Positions 1 to 11,213 of a stretch of DNA of 64,000 nucleotides are shown in pieces. The DNA is from Polyodon spathula (Eukaryota > Chordata > Actinopteri > Acipenseriformes > Polyodontidae). The stretch spans positions 42,514,164 through 42,578,163 of the forward strand of contig NC_054535.1 of NCBI RefSeq assembly GCF_017654505.1, given 5' to 3'. The stretch's first letter is position 1, and every line of letters starts with the position of its first letter. Both the position numbers and the translations under genes were made by a program. The notes beneath the pieces were generated by a model. It did not search any database. It was not told where the DNA came from and saw only the letters and a list, made by a program, of their open reading frames with translations.

Positions 1-2336
1 AAGACTTCTGAGAAACAGGTTAATATTGGCTAGCTTTTAATGATTACGATTGGATTCTATAGGGTTTCAGGGTGAGGCTTGTTGAAAACACATGTTGTTT
101 CCTAAAATTAAACTTGAACCCTTGGCAAGGCACGGGGTGCAACACTATTGATCTTTGTCTGTTTCTGACTGTAACCATGATCAATGAGAATAAGAAAGAC
201 AAAGGGGGCTCCTAGAGAGAGGCAAATAACACATTGTTTGCATCAGTCAGACCAACCATTAAAGAGGTATGAGCATCTTTAGATGGTTCGTGTAATTTTA
301 CCCAGTGCATGTATTGAACCTGCACACACATAGGGAATGTAGTAAATTCCAGCCACCAGCCTGTGAACCTAGGGAGCTTAGATCTTTTAAAACATATTGC
401 CTCAAAGTTGTGAGATGAGGTTACCGGTCCTTAAATATAAAGCGGGAGGTTATACAAGGACTGCAACACTTTAAAACTGTGCTTTAATTTCGTAAAAGTG
501 CCTAATAAAGTGCCCTGTATTTACCTATTATTTGCATAGATTTAGGAGACATTGGACTGTGTTTACTGTTGAGCTACTATTAAGCTGATATATTACATTC
601 CTTGAATGCTGTGGTTGATACTACCTTTCTATTCACTCCCTTTTCTAGTTCTTAACACTAGTGAGTTCTCATTCCTAGGATTGACTGGACTCACCTTCTC
701 CATACAAATTATTTTTTTTTTAAATATCACTAAAAATGTTAACATAATTGTCGTGGTAAAATTCAGGTATCATTACAGCAGGGTAATGTTTATGTACATG
801 GTCTGCATTTTAAAACTGCCACTGCACCAAGGTTTCCCTGGGAAATATTTTAGGAAGTCTACTCTGCTCTACACAATCATCTACAATAAAGATGAGGAAG
901 AAATTGTAATCATAACATCATCACAAAAGTAGACACGTTATAATAATATGAGAATTTATGATAAACAGTTTAATAAAATAACTAGATTACTGAGATTGAA
1001 TTATAGGATTATAAGAACAGCAACAGAATATTAAGATCCATTTGGGAATTTTAAATTTGCTATTAGAATATTAAGTGCGATTCCAGAAGAAATATCATGA
1101 AATGATCTGTTTTCCCTGACTTCTCTGAGACAATTTAGGTAACACTTTATATTAACAATAATTAAGAGTAATTATTACTGCTATAGTATAATACCAAGTA
1201 AATACAGACTGTTTTATTGTACTTCCCTAAGCCCAGTCCAAGTCACAACCTTCACAGAATCAGTATTATCAATTATTATAGAGTACTGTTAGGGAAGCGT
1301 TACTCTGTAATTACTGGTTATTGTTGTCAGGTTAATATAAAGCGTGACTGTAATTTCTAATCAAGCTAATGTCATTTTTTTACATGCATTATTCTGCTGA
1401 TTGATGAATCTGGAGGCAAATGTTTTTTTTTTTTTTTTTTGGCAGTGTCTTCCATGGCAACCTTGTTTAGCTATTTGAACTGAATCCATAAAGCCTTATT
1501 ATTAACCATTTTACAGACAGGGGTAAGTTAAACTGCTTAATCATAATGTGGAAACCATTAATCTAATATTTAAATAAAAGCTTACCTTTATAATTATATC
1601 AATGAACCTATATGAATAGTTTATTAATATGAATGTGCATATATCTATATAATCTACAGTAATGTAACTTTGGAAATCATTTGAATTAGTTTATTATTAA
1701 CATAATCATAATCTGTTACTCTACATTTGTACATTAACTGAATATTATGATAGAAAATATGGATACTGAATGATCAGACTTGTTAACTCTGCAGATAAAG
1801 TTCAGCATGTATACTGCAACTAAAACTAGTAATACTACTGCAAAGAATACTGATAATAAACACAAAGTTAGAATCATAAGAAAAGCCACAGTTTGTGTTT
1901 TTATCCAATATATATATATATATTGAGCATGCAGGGCCATGAATCAAGATGTGCTTTGGCATGATGTAACACAAAGGTGCCACAGGGTTGACCCCTAAAG
2001 ACAGTAAAAAAAAAAATAAGATTGTTCCGTTCTTTGCAATATGTATTCCTTGAGTAATGGAAATGTAAGTTGTCCTTGACAATAGGCGTCTGTAACCTTG
2101 ACTGTTTCAAGTGCACATGAAGCATTGCGTTTAAATGTTATTTTCTTCCAAAGTAGCAACAGAGAGACAAATGCATTTTTGTGAAAGGTTTTAATTCAGG
2201 CTTAACTCCATGTGAATCTTATTGTTGAATAGCAATAACCCTAACATTGCGTATACTACCTTTATACGACTTAAATTCTAGCTCTAGAATTCTAGCTCTT
2301 TTCACCTTAAAGGCTAGAGTAAATACTTTGGAAATA
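1..2336. other. AT-rich non-coding DNA, no gene seen
   Basis: No reading frame here resembles a known protein; the longest (606-932, 108 aa) is low-complexity and hydrophobic, as expected by chance in AT-rich DNA. A run of T lies at about 1423-1440 and a short (TA)n at about 1909-1923. Nothing else with recognisable structure is seen. Confidence 0.6.
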
Positions 2337-2382
2337 CACACACACATTATATATATATATATATATTATATATATATATATT
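2337..2382. repeat. (AT)n microsatellite
   Basis: An interrupted TA dinucleotide tract preceded by a short CA run. A separate run of 11 C follows at about 2427-2437. Confidence 0.9.
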
Positions 2383-2561
2383 ACAATAAAAGCATCCACT
2401 CCTCTAGGCCATTAGTATTTAATACACCCCCCCCCCCACTGGTAGATTTTTATTGAGGTTATTTTATACTCTTACCAACTATTAGCTTAAAATAAGTGTC
2501 ACTTAAAATGTATTTATGTTAACTGACATTTAATTACCCACAAACATTGGGAGTCTTTGTG

Positions 2562-2780
2562 GTCCGATAGTTAATGAAATGGTCTTGTTGCCCGGAGATA
2601 CCCAGTTCAAATATTGTCTCACTCACTGACTTGCTGTGTGGCCCTGAGCAAGTCACTTAACCTCCTTGTGCTCCGTCTTTCAGGTGAGACACTTGAGAAT
2701 GATGTTGTCCTGGAACTCTTCACAACATTCACACACCCTAGTCGACAAGTAAGTCTGGAGATCAGAGATAAATTCAGCGG
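2562..2780 (+). mobile_element. tRNA-derived SINE, diverged copy
   Basis: The head reads GTGGTCC..TAGTTAA, followed by a B-box-like CCAGTTCAAAT about 40 bases on. Next comes the body CTGTGTGGCCCTGAGCAAGT and then CACACCCTAGTC..GTAAGTC. The same order of blocks occurs in the better-preserved SINE at 17337-17568. The tRNA part is degraded, so this is a SINE copy and not a tRNA gene. The 3' boundary is approximate. Confidence 0.65.
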
Positions 2781-2878
2781 AACGTCTTCCGCAAATAAGA
2801 CATTTTGTTTTATAAATTTAAAGTTTTGAAAACTCTGTAATATAAAGATTGGTGGGTTTTCCAAAAGGTTCTGTAAAG

Positions 2879-2926
2879 TTTTTTTTTTTTTTTTTTTTTT
2901 AAGTTTTTTTTTTTTTTTTTTTTTTT
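2879..2926. repeat. Two adjacent poly(T) runs
   Basis: Runs of about 20 and 23 T separated by AAG. They could be the A-tail of a minus-strand retroposon, but no body is recognisable next to them. Confidence 0.85.
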
Positions 2927-3694
2927 AATTAAATATTCATAATATCAAGGTTGATATTCAAGAAAGATTTGCTGTTAAACAAACCAACAACAGCTTCAGC
3001 AGGTTTTAAAAAAATCCATAATTAACTCTTGAGTTAATGGTTTATGAAGAAAGCAGCAAAAAAAATATTTTGACCAAGAAAATGTATTCAGTGTTATACA
3101 AGTATTTGCTTTGGGGTTTCAAAGTATCCCCTTTAATGGGTTAATTTAGCACAAACAGATACACACGTGTGACTCATTAAGCTTGCACCACTTGATTCCA
3201 AGGGACAGCATTACCAACTGTTGTCTCTTTGATCTTATCTTCTTATATTCTGTAGTTTCTGTCTGACAGAAGGGTGTTCTGAGCAGCTAGGCTTTAAATC
3301 AAACCCTTTCTTCTCTCCCCCTTACAAGCACTTTTTACTAAACACTTTCTTTAAAATAAAAGGTGACAGGTCATCATTGCTTTTAGAGTGAGCATGCCAC
3401 ACATCATATAAAATGCACATATTTAGCTCGAAAGGCTGCAAACAGAACAATCAAACTTGCCAGTGAAGTTGGAAGCCCTGTTCATGAAAAGGCATTGAAT
3501 TAAAACAAAAAAAGCCTGTGAATGTTCAAAAGCAAGTACTTAAAAAAAGTAAATACAGAAATGTAAAATAAGCTCTTCTTATACAATCTTTGTTGGAACT
3601 TTGTTTATAAAGCCCTTTCAACAGAACCAGATTTGAACCAAAGCAAAAGTAACTTCAGGCATGAATTAGCCTTTTAATTAAAACTCTTGATGAT
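2927..3694. other. Non-coding, nothing recognised
   Basis: AT-rich sequence with no convincing reading frame, repeat or RNA structure seen. Confidence 0.5.
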
Positions 3695-4327
3695 TGTAAT
3701 AGTTTGCCATCATTGAAGGAACCATGAATTCTGCTCTGTATCAAAGAATTCTACAGAAGAATGTCAGGCCATCCGTCTGTGAGCTGAAACTGAAAAGCAG
3801 CTGGGTCATGCAGCAAGACAATGATCCAAAACACACAAGCAAGTCTACAACAGAATGGTTGAAGAACAAGAAATGTAAAGTTTTGGAATGGCCTAGTCAA
3901 AGTCTAGACCTAAACCCCACTGAGATGTTGTGGCAGGACCTGAAACGAGCAGTTTATGCTCAAAAACCCACAAATGTCACTGAGTTGAAGCAGTTCTGCA
4001 TGAAGGATTGGGCCAAAATTCCTGCACGGCGCTGTGAGAGATTGCTCAGTAACTACAGGAAGCATTTGGTTGCAGTTATTGCTGCTGAAGGTGGAGTACC
4101 CAGTTATTGCGTCTAAGGGGGCGATTACTTTTTCACACGGGGGCATTGGGTGTTGCATAACTTTCTTTAATAAATGAAATTAGTAACAACATTGTGTGTT
4201 ATATGTTCACTCAGGGTCCCTTTTATCTAATATTAGATTTTGGCTGAAGATCTGATAACATTCAGTGTCAAAAATATGCAAAAATGCAGAATATCAGACA
4301 GGGGGCAAATACTTTTTCACGGTACTG
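3695..4327 (+). mobile_element. Tc1/mariner element, 5'-truncated (copy A)
   Basis: Only the 3' half of a Tc1-like element is present. It holds the C-terminal half of the transposase, a 3' region of about 200 bases and a terminal inverted repeat ending ..TTTTTCACGGTACTG. A TA (4328-4329) follows, as expected for the TA target duplication. The left inverted repeat and the N-terminal DNA-binding domain are missing; homology starts abruptly near 3695. Its terminus differs from the two Tc1 copies at 35.4 and 42.7 kb, so it is another family. Confidence 0.85.
3700..4116 (+). pseudogene. Tc1-type transposase, C-terminal fragment
   Basis: The open frame of 130 codons from 3724 extends upstream without a start to about 3700. 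It matches the second half of a Tc1 DD34E transposase. The second catalytic Asp lies in the motif QQDNDPKHTSKS. The third acidic residue is the Glu of LDLNPTEMLWQDLK, and exactly 34 residues lie between that Asp and Glu. The family protein is about 340 residues; here the paired helix-turn-helix N-terminus and the first catalytic Asp are absent. The ATG at 3724 is an internal Met, not a real start. Known of the family: these enzymes cut and paste their own element at TA sites. This fragment cannot do so. Confidence 0.9.
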
Positions 4328-6539
4328 TAGCACCTCAATCCCAAGCCAATCAGTCCTCTTAAGGGGTGTGGTAGTTTTGTTATGTGGTGTTTTGTTATAG
4401 AAAAAAAAACACCAACACCATATCCCTGTCAAACTTCCTTAATGCTCTATTCAGCAGAATAGTTTTTTAATTTTTTTTATTTAGTGTTCAATTGCTTTTC
4501 TCCTCACCACAGAGTCCTCCGATCCCATGACAAAGCCAGCTTACTTTTTCACCCAGGAACTCGAGAGCGGAAGTCAGTGAGCTACCGACCTCTGAAGGAC
4601 AAAGGCCAGCCCTGCAGGTGTCCGATCTGAGCTTACTGGGTGCCTGGCCAGCAGGGTTCTCTGTAGAGCGATGAGGAAAAACAGTTCCTGCAGGTTTTAC
4701 CTCCCTAACCCATGGGAGCACCAAAGCAGACCGGCATACTCCACTCAGCCAGGACACAAGCCTGTGCTGTATGCGCATCTACCAAGTGAGCCGCTCAACA
4801 GTTTTAAATTGCACTTGAGACACTTCATTGAAGTAACTGTTATTTTATCTTTTCAGTCAGGGCCATCTTGCATTAAATAACCACCTTTATTATAATACAA
4901 AATCTTACAGATTTCCAAAAACATTGAACCCAAAGAGTGGTTGAAGAAACATAAGTAGAGTAAAAATAGTTGGAGAACAGCCTCATCCTTCGGAGCATCC
5001 CAGTGCCGTCTGCAAAAAAAAAAAAAATCAATAATAAATCTATGTGACATGTTCATCCTGTATTAGGCAGAGGAACATTGTATACTCCCCGTCTCCGGAC
5101 AAGGCTGGGAGTAAGGTGGTGGTGTTTGGGGAGGAGGTGGTAATTCAAATGCACGGCAGGACTGAGTTTGCCAAGTTGGTTTGTATCCCTTATAGGTTGA
5201 TGGGAACTTGCCGGTAATTGGCCTGTAGATTGACCAATGAACGTACTAATATTAATGATACTATAGATTTCCTGCCTGAAAACCTCGCAAGCTTTATATT
5301 AATTAGATAACATACAGCACAGTGTCAACACCCACTGCTAAATGTGGCCTTCTTTTCTTCTCCCAGGACACCAACGTATCAAGATGTTTAACCTCAAAAT
5401 GTTTTTCCGGAAAAATCATTTCAATAAAATCCAGATTACTACATCTCAGCTTGGCAAGCTGCTGTCAGATCAACGCACCTTAACCTTTCCTAAGTGGCTT
5501 AAATCCCCTTTGTCTCTCAAGAGGTTCTCTGTTCTCTCAATGACAGATGAAAAGTAGGTCCAGGGATAGTGTGCTGTTTCAGCAGCCTCCAGGGAAATTA
5601 ACGGCAAATCGAAACAGTTCAGACTCTTTCATCGCTCATGTCGTACACCTATGATGTGAGAGAATAGACTTGCGTTATCTACAGACAAATCCAGCTGGAG
5701 GTGTGGGGATCAGTATAATGTGTGTACATACACCAGCCCGCAGTGCTTCAGAGTAATTCAGCAGAGCAGATCAATAAAGGTCCTGGCATCTAGCTTAGCT
5801 CCTTGACCCATTGATGTGTGAACTCTGGCTCACCTGACACTGTAATGACAATTATAACGGAGATATTGAAAATAGTGCTTAATGGTCTGTGAAGGCTATG
5901 GGACATGTTTGAATTGTGTCTGAAGAAGAGCCTACTCTTGGGCATATTAAAAATGCAATGTGACATAAATATCTGAATTAAAGCCCAAATGAATCCTTTC
6001 CTTTTCACCCTCTGAATTGTTTGGACTCTGTGGTGGATATTTAATAATATAGAGACACAGTACTAAGCATTAACACAAATTATAAAAAGTGGATTATCTG
6101 GGGTTCAGAAGTAAAAAACATAAACCTCAACATTTTTTCTTAAGCGAAAAAGCTCATTGAAATCCCTCTTCAATGAGTTGCCAATGAATTGTCTTAAGAT
6201 TAAGGGTATTACAGTATTTTATATCCAAAGTGTTTTATGCGTATGTTTTGAGCTGAGCAGATCAGATCATTCTCTTCAGCTTTTAAGTATTTTAAAAACA
6301 ACATTTTACTGGAGAATTAGCACAGGGAAAGTAATCTACAAAAGGACAGAACAAAGTTACCTTCACTTTTATATGGAGATAGTGGAACTATGCCATCTTT
6401 TCAAATCATGAAACCCACTGTGATGTGGTGAATATAAAGCATGAAGAAAAGCCCAGTAAACTTGCTCAAGTCACTTACAGCAAAGGTGAAGACAGAAAAT
6501 ATGCTGAGAAAGAAGCTCAGTGGGTGATGTAGGACATTC
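4328..6539. other. Non-coding, one GC-richer patch
   Basis: No host gene recognised. A less AT-rich patch at about 4480-4830 (overlapping frames of 96 aa on the minus strand and 69 aa on the plus strand) stands out by composition and may be an old repeat, but I cannot name it. A CAGT-type Tc1 end closes at 4327. The rest has no visible structure. Confidence 0.45.
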
Positions 6540-6588
6540 AAGCCTTACTTTCCATATGGCCCCGTGACAGAGTGAGAGTTTGGTGGAT

Positions 6589-6634
6589 GGTGGCCATCTT
6601 GCTGAAGGGACAGCCTGTAACCAAGATTGCCACC
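6589..6634. repeat. Imperfect hairpin, GGTGGCCATCTTG arms
   Basis: GGTGGCCATCTTG at 6589-6601 faces CAAGATTGCCACC at 6622-6634, one mismatch in 13. The spacer CTGAAGGGACAGCCTGTAAC is shared with a second copy at 41398-41441, so the whole hairpin is a repeated unit. Confidence 0.75.
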
Positions 6635-6707
6635 GTTCATAGAGCCGCGTGATTCTTAAATTGAATGATTCATTGTTTGACTGAGAGTGAATGGAAACTT
6701 GTGGAAT

Positions 6708-6771
6708 GTGGCCAGGTGGTGATTGGATGATTGATTGAATCAATCAAGCCCCTGGCCACATGGTATAAAAG
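6708..6771 (+). promoter_or_regulatory. Double-stem hairpin directly upstream of a TATA box
   Basis: Outer arms GTGGCCAGG (6708-6716) and CCTGGCCAC (6751-6759) are perfectly complementary. Inner arms TGATTGATT (6728-6736) and AATCAATCA (6738-6746) are also perfectly complementary. TATAAAAG follows at 6764. This is the expected layout of an LTR U3/R core promoter. The related copy at 44.3 kb has lost the second half of the hairpin and has TACAAAAG instead of TATAAAAG. Promoter function is inferred. Confidence 0.55.
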
Positions 6772-6795
6772 GGAACAAAAGAGGTTTGTTTGAGG

Positions 6796-6840
6796 AGGGG
6801 AAAGGAAAGGAAAAGAAAAGAAAAGAAAAGAAAAGAGAAA
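6796..6840. repeat. (GAAAA)n / (GGAAA)n microsatellite
   Basis: A purine tract running from GGAAA units into five or so AAAAG units. It lies inside LTR-like repeat copy 1 and is absent from the copy at 44 kb. Confidence 0.9.
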
Positions 6841-6940
6841 GTGCTTCAACTGCAGTTCTGGGTCTGGGTCTCATATTTCAAAGAGCGCAGACCTGTCTTT
6901 CCCGGGACGCCATGCCACAGACCCATATGTTGGACACCAA

Positions 6941-7634
6941 TGTGAGAAATCAGCTTTTTTTTTTTTTGCTTATATAATGTATCTAACCAACTTAAACTTT
7001 TAACAGTTCTCCTTTGTCTGGGGTTTTGCCTTTTTTAACATTTGGAAATGTTGAAGTACACTGTGAAAAAAGCAATTCTGTGGTATGGCTAATTTTTAAT
7101 AGCAGAGCAATCAATAAATATCCAGACCATGCTATCAAACTGTCTGTCTTGTGTGGGATCTGCTGTCTTATGCCCTGGGGTTTTATACTGGGCGAGAATA
7201 TGTAAATAAATGTATTCTGTTAAAAATGAATAAAGTGTAGAAAGAAATCTTGATCATGTGATCTGGGAATAATTGCACTGTAAGAAATGTATAATAGCAG
7301 AATTTTAAAAGCCATTAGAAAATGACTAACAGTTAGGTCCATTCACTGTTATTCACATCTTTAGCTTTGTTCTCTCCATATTGTCCTGGCAATTATGCCG
7401 CAGTTTTCTTGCATTATTTTATGCCTTCCATGGCTGACTTCAGGTCACTAATTGAAAAGAGAAGCTTACATCTCAGGGGGAGCTTCCTCTACAATCATTT
7501 TAATATTTATAAATCATTACCCTGACTGCTTACACTGTATGCAATACTGAATTATCTGATGCTGTGTTGTATCTATCCAATGCATGTTTACCATCAAAAG
7601 GAAGAATAGACTCAAGACTGCCATTTCAACAATA
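6941..7634. other. Non-coding, nothing recognised
   Basis: A run of T near 6955-6966; no supported gene or repeat. Confidence 0.5.
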
Positions 7635-8290
7635 ACAATTCACATTTCTGTAGCACCTTTCACTGCAAGTGCTTCACACACACACAAATTAATCCATTCA
7701 GTTAAAAACAGTCTAACACAGAATTTTATAAAAACAAAAATGAAAAAAGGAGAAACCAAATGTGATTTTAATTGTAAAAAAATCTAGCTTTGTAGAAAAA
7801 ACAAGTAATTAAACAAGTCTAAAACTACAATTTTATTTTAAAAAGGACAAAAAGAAAATTCAGTTTTGATTGTAAAATAGGAAAACCAAGAAAGGAAGCT
7901 TGTTTTGTACAAGTATGTTTTCAATCTTAACTTAAAAACAGTAGGAGTCCCAGCTTTCCTGACAGAAGCAGGCAGAACATTCCAAGAAAAAAGCCTTTAC
8001 TCACATATTTTTACTCAACCTAAGAATCACCAGCAGCCTTGCACCCTGTGATTTAAGAGTACGTGAGGAGTATCCAGGCTCAATAATTCCTGTAAATTAA
8101 AAGCAAAATCTTTAAATCAATTCTAAACTGCACAGGGAGCCAGTGCAAAGAGGCCAAAACAGGAGTAATATGTTCACCTTTTCTGGTTTTAGTCAGAATT
8201 TTAGCTGCATAGTTCTGAATGGCTGAAAGCAAGACTCCACGTGTTTTGGGATATCAGAGAAAAGTGCATTACAATATCAATTATGAAACA
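7635..8290 (-). repeat. Probable LINE/SINE-derived 3' region (L2-like)
   Basis: Read on the minus strand, the left edge (AAGCACTTGCAGTGAAAGGT..) resembles the AAAGCACTTTG.. GAAAGGCG tail of the SINE at 31.6 kb. The body (GGGAGCCAGTGCAAAGAGG and GGAGTAATATGTTCACCTTT on the plus strand) is a pattern I associate with the 3' ends of fish L2-type LINEs. Boundaries and family are uncertain. Confidence 0.4.
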
Positions 8291-8351
8291 AAGGCATGCA
8301 TTTGTCTTTCAGTATCAGATACAGAAAAAAAAAAGGGCTAAGTTTAACTAT

Positions 8352-9190
8352 ACTCAAAAAAAAGAAACGCATAGGTGTATTAAATGTACTTTTTATAGTA
8401 TTAGTATGACAGTTTGTATAGTATAACAGACAATTTTAAAGAACCTTAACCTGTACATAAACCATTAAGACATTCAATGAAGTCACTTTCAAAGGTCAAA
8501 CAAAGTTCAAGGTCAACAGAAATCAGTAACGGATATGCCCACCTTAGGCATCGATTACGGCCCGACCTCTCCTGCCCATGGATCGAATTAGAGCCTGGAT
8601 AACATGCTGAATAATGGCAACGCACTCTTACTCAAGTGCCTGGAAAAGACCTTGTAATGTCTATGGCTCGGGGTGACGTCGTCGCACACGTCGAACAAGC
8701 TTGTCCCACAAATGCTCAATGAGATTCAGATCTGGTGATCGAGACGGCCAGGGAAGCACTTGAAAATTGTTCTGAGTGAGGAAAGCTGTGGTGGTCCGGG
8801 CTGTGTGAGGTCATGCATTGTCACGCTGGAAAATTACGTTTTGATGGTTCGTGAATGGTATCACATGAGGCTGTATGATTTCATGACAGTAGCGTTGAGC
8901 TGTCAGATTGCCTTGAACATGAACAAGGTTGGTTCTGCCATGACACCCCACCAAATCTGTCAACCTGGCCACAAACGTTCTTAATGTGCCTGTATACCTG
9001 GGCTCTTCCATCTGTATGTCGAAGCAGAAATCTGGATTCATCATCGTAACAATGGAAGTTCACTCCATGTCTGCGGATAATGTCATCTAAAGGTAACATT
9101 GCTCCAAGACCAAGTCCCAGGTACCAGTGAAGTCCAGAATCTGACATCACAATTAAACACTGCATTTTCCATTTAATAATTAAGAATCTG
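8352..9190 (-). mobile_element. Tc1-like element, truncated (copy B)
   Basis: The minus strand encodes the catalytic half of a Tc1-type transposase. Downstream of it (lower coordinates) lie a short 3' region and a likely terminus TACTCAAAAAAAAGAAACGC at about 8350. Homology fades before the N-terminal DNA-binding domain, so the 5' part of the element is missing or too decayed. The protein motifs differ from the other three Tc1 copies in the window. Confidence 0.75.
8540..9165 (-). pseudogene. Tc1-like DD34E transposase, broken
   Basis: Three catalytic motifs can be read in order on the minus strand. They are YDDESRFLLRHTDGRAQVYR (first Asp, about 9040), [20 protein letters not shown] (second Asp, about 8820) and [14 protein letters not shown] (Glu, about 8710), with 34 positions between the last two. 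The C-terminus keeps IRSMGRRGRAVIDA, typical of the subfamily. Breaks are a TGA where the family has Arg in DNARPHTA (a CGA to TGA change, as CpG decay gives), frame changes near 9050 and further stops near 8660. The helix-turn-helix N-terminus is absent. It cannot make an active transposase. Confidence 0.85.
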
Positions 9191-9329
9191 TTTGGAACAA
9201 AAGCTTGCAATGGAATAGACTAAAAACAATAAAACTTCATACCCCTAATCTCATGGAAAAATGGAGGGTTTAATCCAAGTCTAAACCACAAGGCCACCAA
9301 ATCTAACAAAATTACCTAGACTTGTCAAA

Positions 9330-9414
9330 GGTTTCACAGACTCTGATTAGCACTAATCTTGGTTATTTTATGTAAGGTAGCCCAAGATTAGTGCTAATTG
9401 GGACCTGTGGAATC
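9330..9414. repeat. Foldback: 17-bp perfect stem within a 33-bp imperfect stem
   Basis: ATTAGCACTAATCTTGG (9346-9362) is exactly complementary to CCAAGATTAGTGCTAAT (9382-9398), with a 19-base loop. Pairing continues outward to GGTTTCACAG (9330) and CTGTGGAATC (9414) with a few mismatches. The pattern is like the joined ends of a small foldback transposon (MITE); no clear target duplication was found. Confidence 0.8.
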
Positions 9415-11142
9415 ACGTATTAAAGTGTAAGACTTCTATAAGATTTCCTAGATTAATCTGAGTGCACCTCTGTAAATCTATTCTGAATGTGAATACCTGT
9501 AATAAACAAGCTATTCCAAAAGCAGTGAATAGTAAAGCCTGGATTTACAGTCACTTGAAATGTTCATTCACTTTGGTGATCGTGTAATTCAGTTTTCACA
9601 GAACTTATTATGATTTGATTCAGTATACTGTTATTTGTAAACAAGTTAAGAATAATTTTCTGGTCAAGAGCAACATAAACAACATATCATTCTCATTTGT
9701 GCTTTGCTCAAAGAAATGTGTGGCTCACTGCTCCAAACTCAGCTGACCTCCACAAAAATGTTTTAAAAAACTGTCAGTCACAGCACATTTGTGTCTGTTT
9801 TATTTTTCAAACATATTTACCCTTCAATTGAAAAACAGTATTGAAAAGGAATACCAATGTATTTCCATGCAGGTGAAAACCATATATTCAGAATACTGAT
9901 TCACTGATTGGAAAAACTGATTGGTGCTAAAAAGTGACTGTCATTGACTGTCAATGTTTTAATATGGGAAAAACAGAAGAAATTTCAAGATTAGAAGCAA
10001 ATTGCTGCTGCAGTTTCCACACCATGTATGTAGAAAAATAATGCCCATCCCAAATGAATTTTAGGGAAGCTGGTATGCAGTTTGCTGAAATGTGCACTTC
10101 CACGAGAGCGATGAGAGACTGAAAGCTGACCTGTCCTTTCTCACCTGCAGGCTTTCTTTATTACAGAATCTGTTAATTTCTTTCTGCCTGAGAGGAAGTG
10201 ATTAGAGAGAAGATTTCATCCCTTGAAATATGAAGCAGGGATTTATGTAGACAGAAAGCTAAGTGGGTCTATTATTAAGGGTTACAGACACTTAAAAGAT
10301 TCAAAAAGATGGATAACTGAATCAGGGACCAATTTTACCTTGACAATATTATAATGTGATGGTTATGCCGAAAGCATCCCAAGATAAAGCATAGGTAAGC
10401 ATTGTAAAACACAGAGGGGCACAGTAAAGCATATCTGTAAAGCAAAAAACACAGCAAGCCAAATTAAACTATGGCAAATGCATAGTATAACTTTGGGAAA
10501 TGAATGGGAAGACTACACAATTAATGTGGTAAATTTGTATAGGGGTAAAAGTGGGCATGCTTCTGATCACAGGCCATTGTTTTCTCACCACCTCACTGCC
10601 TCATTAATTTCTGAGCAGGTTTCAATTCTATGAAACAGTGTTCACAAACCTCCCCAGCCCTAAAAGGCTTTGTCCACCTGGTTAGGAAAGAACCCTCTCT
10701 CTGCACTCAGTACACACTGTATTCACTTGCTTTCAGGCAACAGTATTTTTTAATTCTAATGCAATATGACCTAAACATTGGTTCCAGAATCATCCCACAG
10801 ACTCCTTACCGGTTGGTTTAGAAATCAGTTAATGAAGCAGGTTTCTGGAAAAAAACAAAAAACTAAAAAAACAAAAGAAAAATAACAGTAAATAAAAAGA
10901 CAGTGTGTTTGGCAGTAAAACAGCAGCCGTGAAGGACAAATTCACTTGTATAAAAACCCATTACATTACAATTGCTGTTCTAAAATAGGTTTTCATCATT
11001 GTTGTTTTTTTTTGTCATTGTAATTTCAGTCACTATAACAAACAGCCCCCTTTGAAACATGTTGTAGTAGTTACCCACAGGGGACTTCCATGGGACAACA
11101 GGCCGTTGAATTACAATAAAACTAACAAAAATAACAATTTTG
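9415..11142. other. Non-coding, weak internal repetition
   Basis: No gene seen. Around 10378-10500 short units of the type TAAAGCAT / GTAAAGCA recur imperfectly; similar units on the other strand are at about 46380-46470. The rest is featureless AT-rich DNA. Confidence 0.45.

Positions 11143-11209
<67 letters not shown>
11143..11209. repeat. (AT)n microsatellite
   Basis: About 33 uninterrupted AT units. Confidence 0.97.

Positions 11210-11213
<4 letters not shown>

Larger units (their letters stand above)
6540..6940 (+). mobile_element. LTR-like dispersed repeat, family 2, copy 1
   Basis: About 300 bases (6640-6935) match the block at 44230-44665, including GTTTGACTGAGAGTGA, GGAATGTGGCCAGGTGG, CATATTTCAAAG and GCCATGCCACA. 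The order of parts is that of an LTR: a hairpin, a TATA box (6764) and a terminus ending in CA. I could not find flanking target duplications, so the exact ends and the LTR label are inferred. A GAAAA-type microsatellite interrupts it at 6796-6840. Confidence 0.55.

Noticed and set aside
606..932. 108-codon frame
   Set aside because: Low-complexity hydrophobic and AT-driven composition, no motif; expected by chance.
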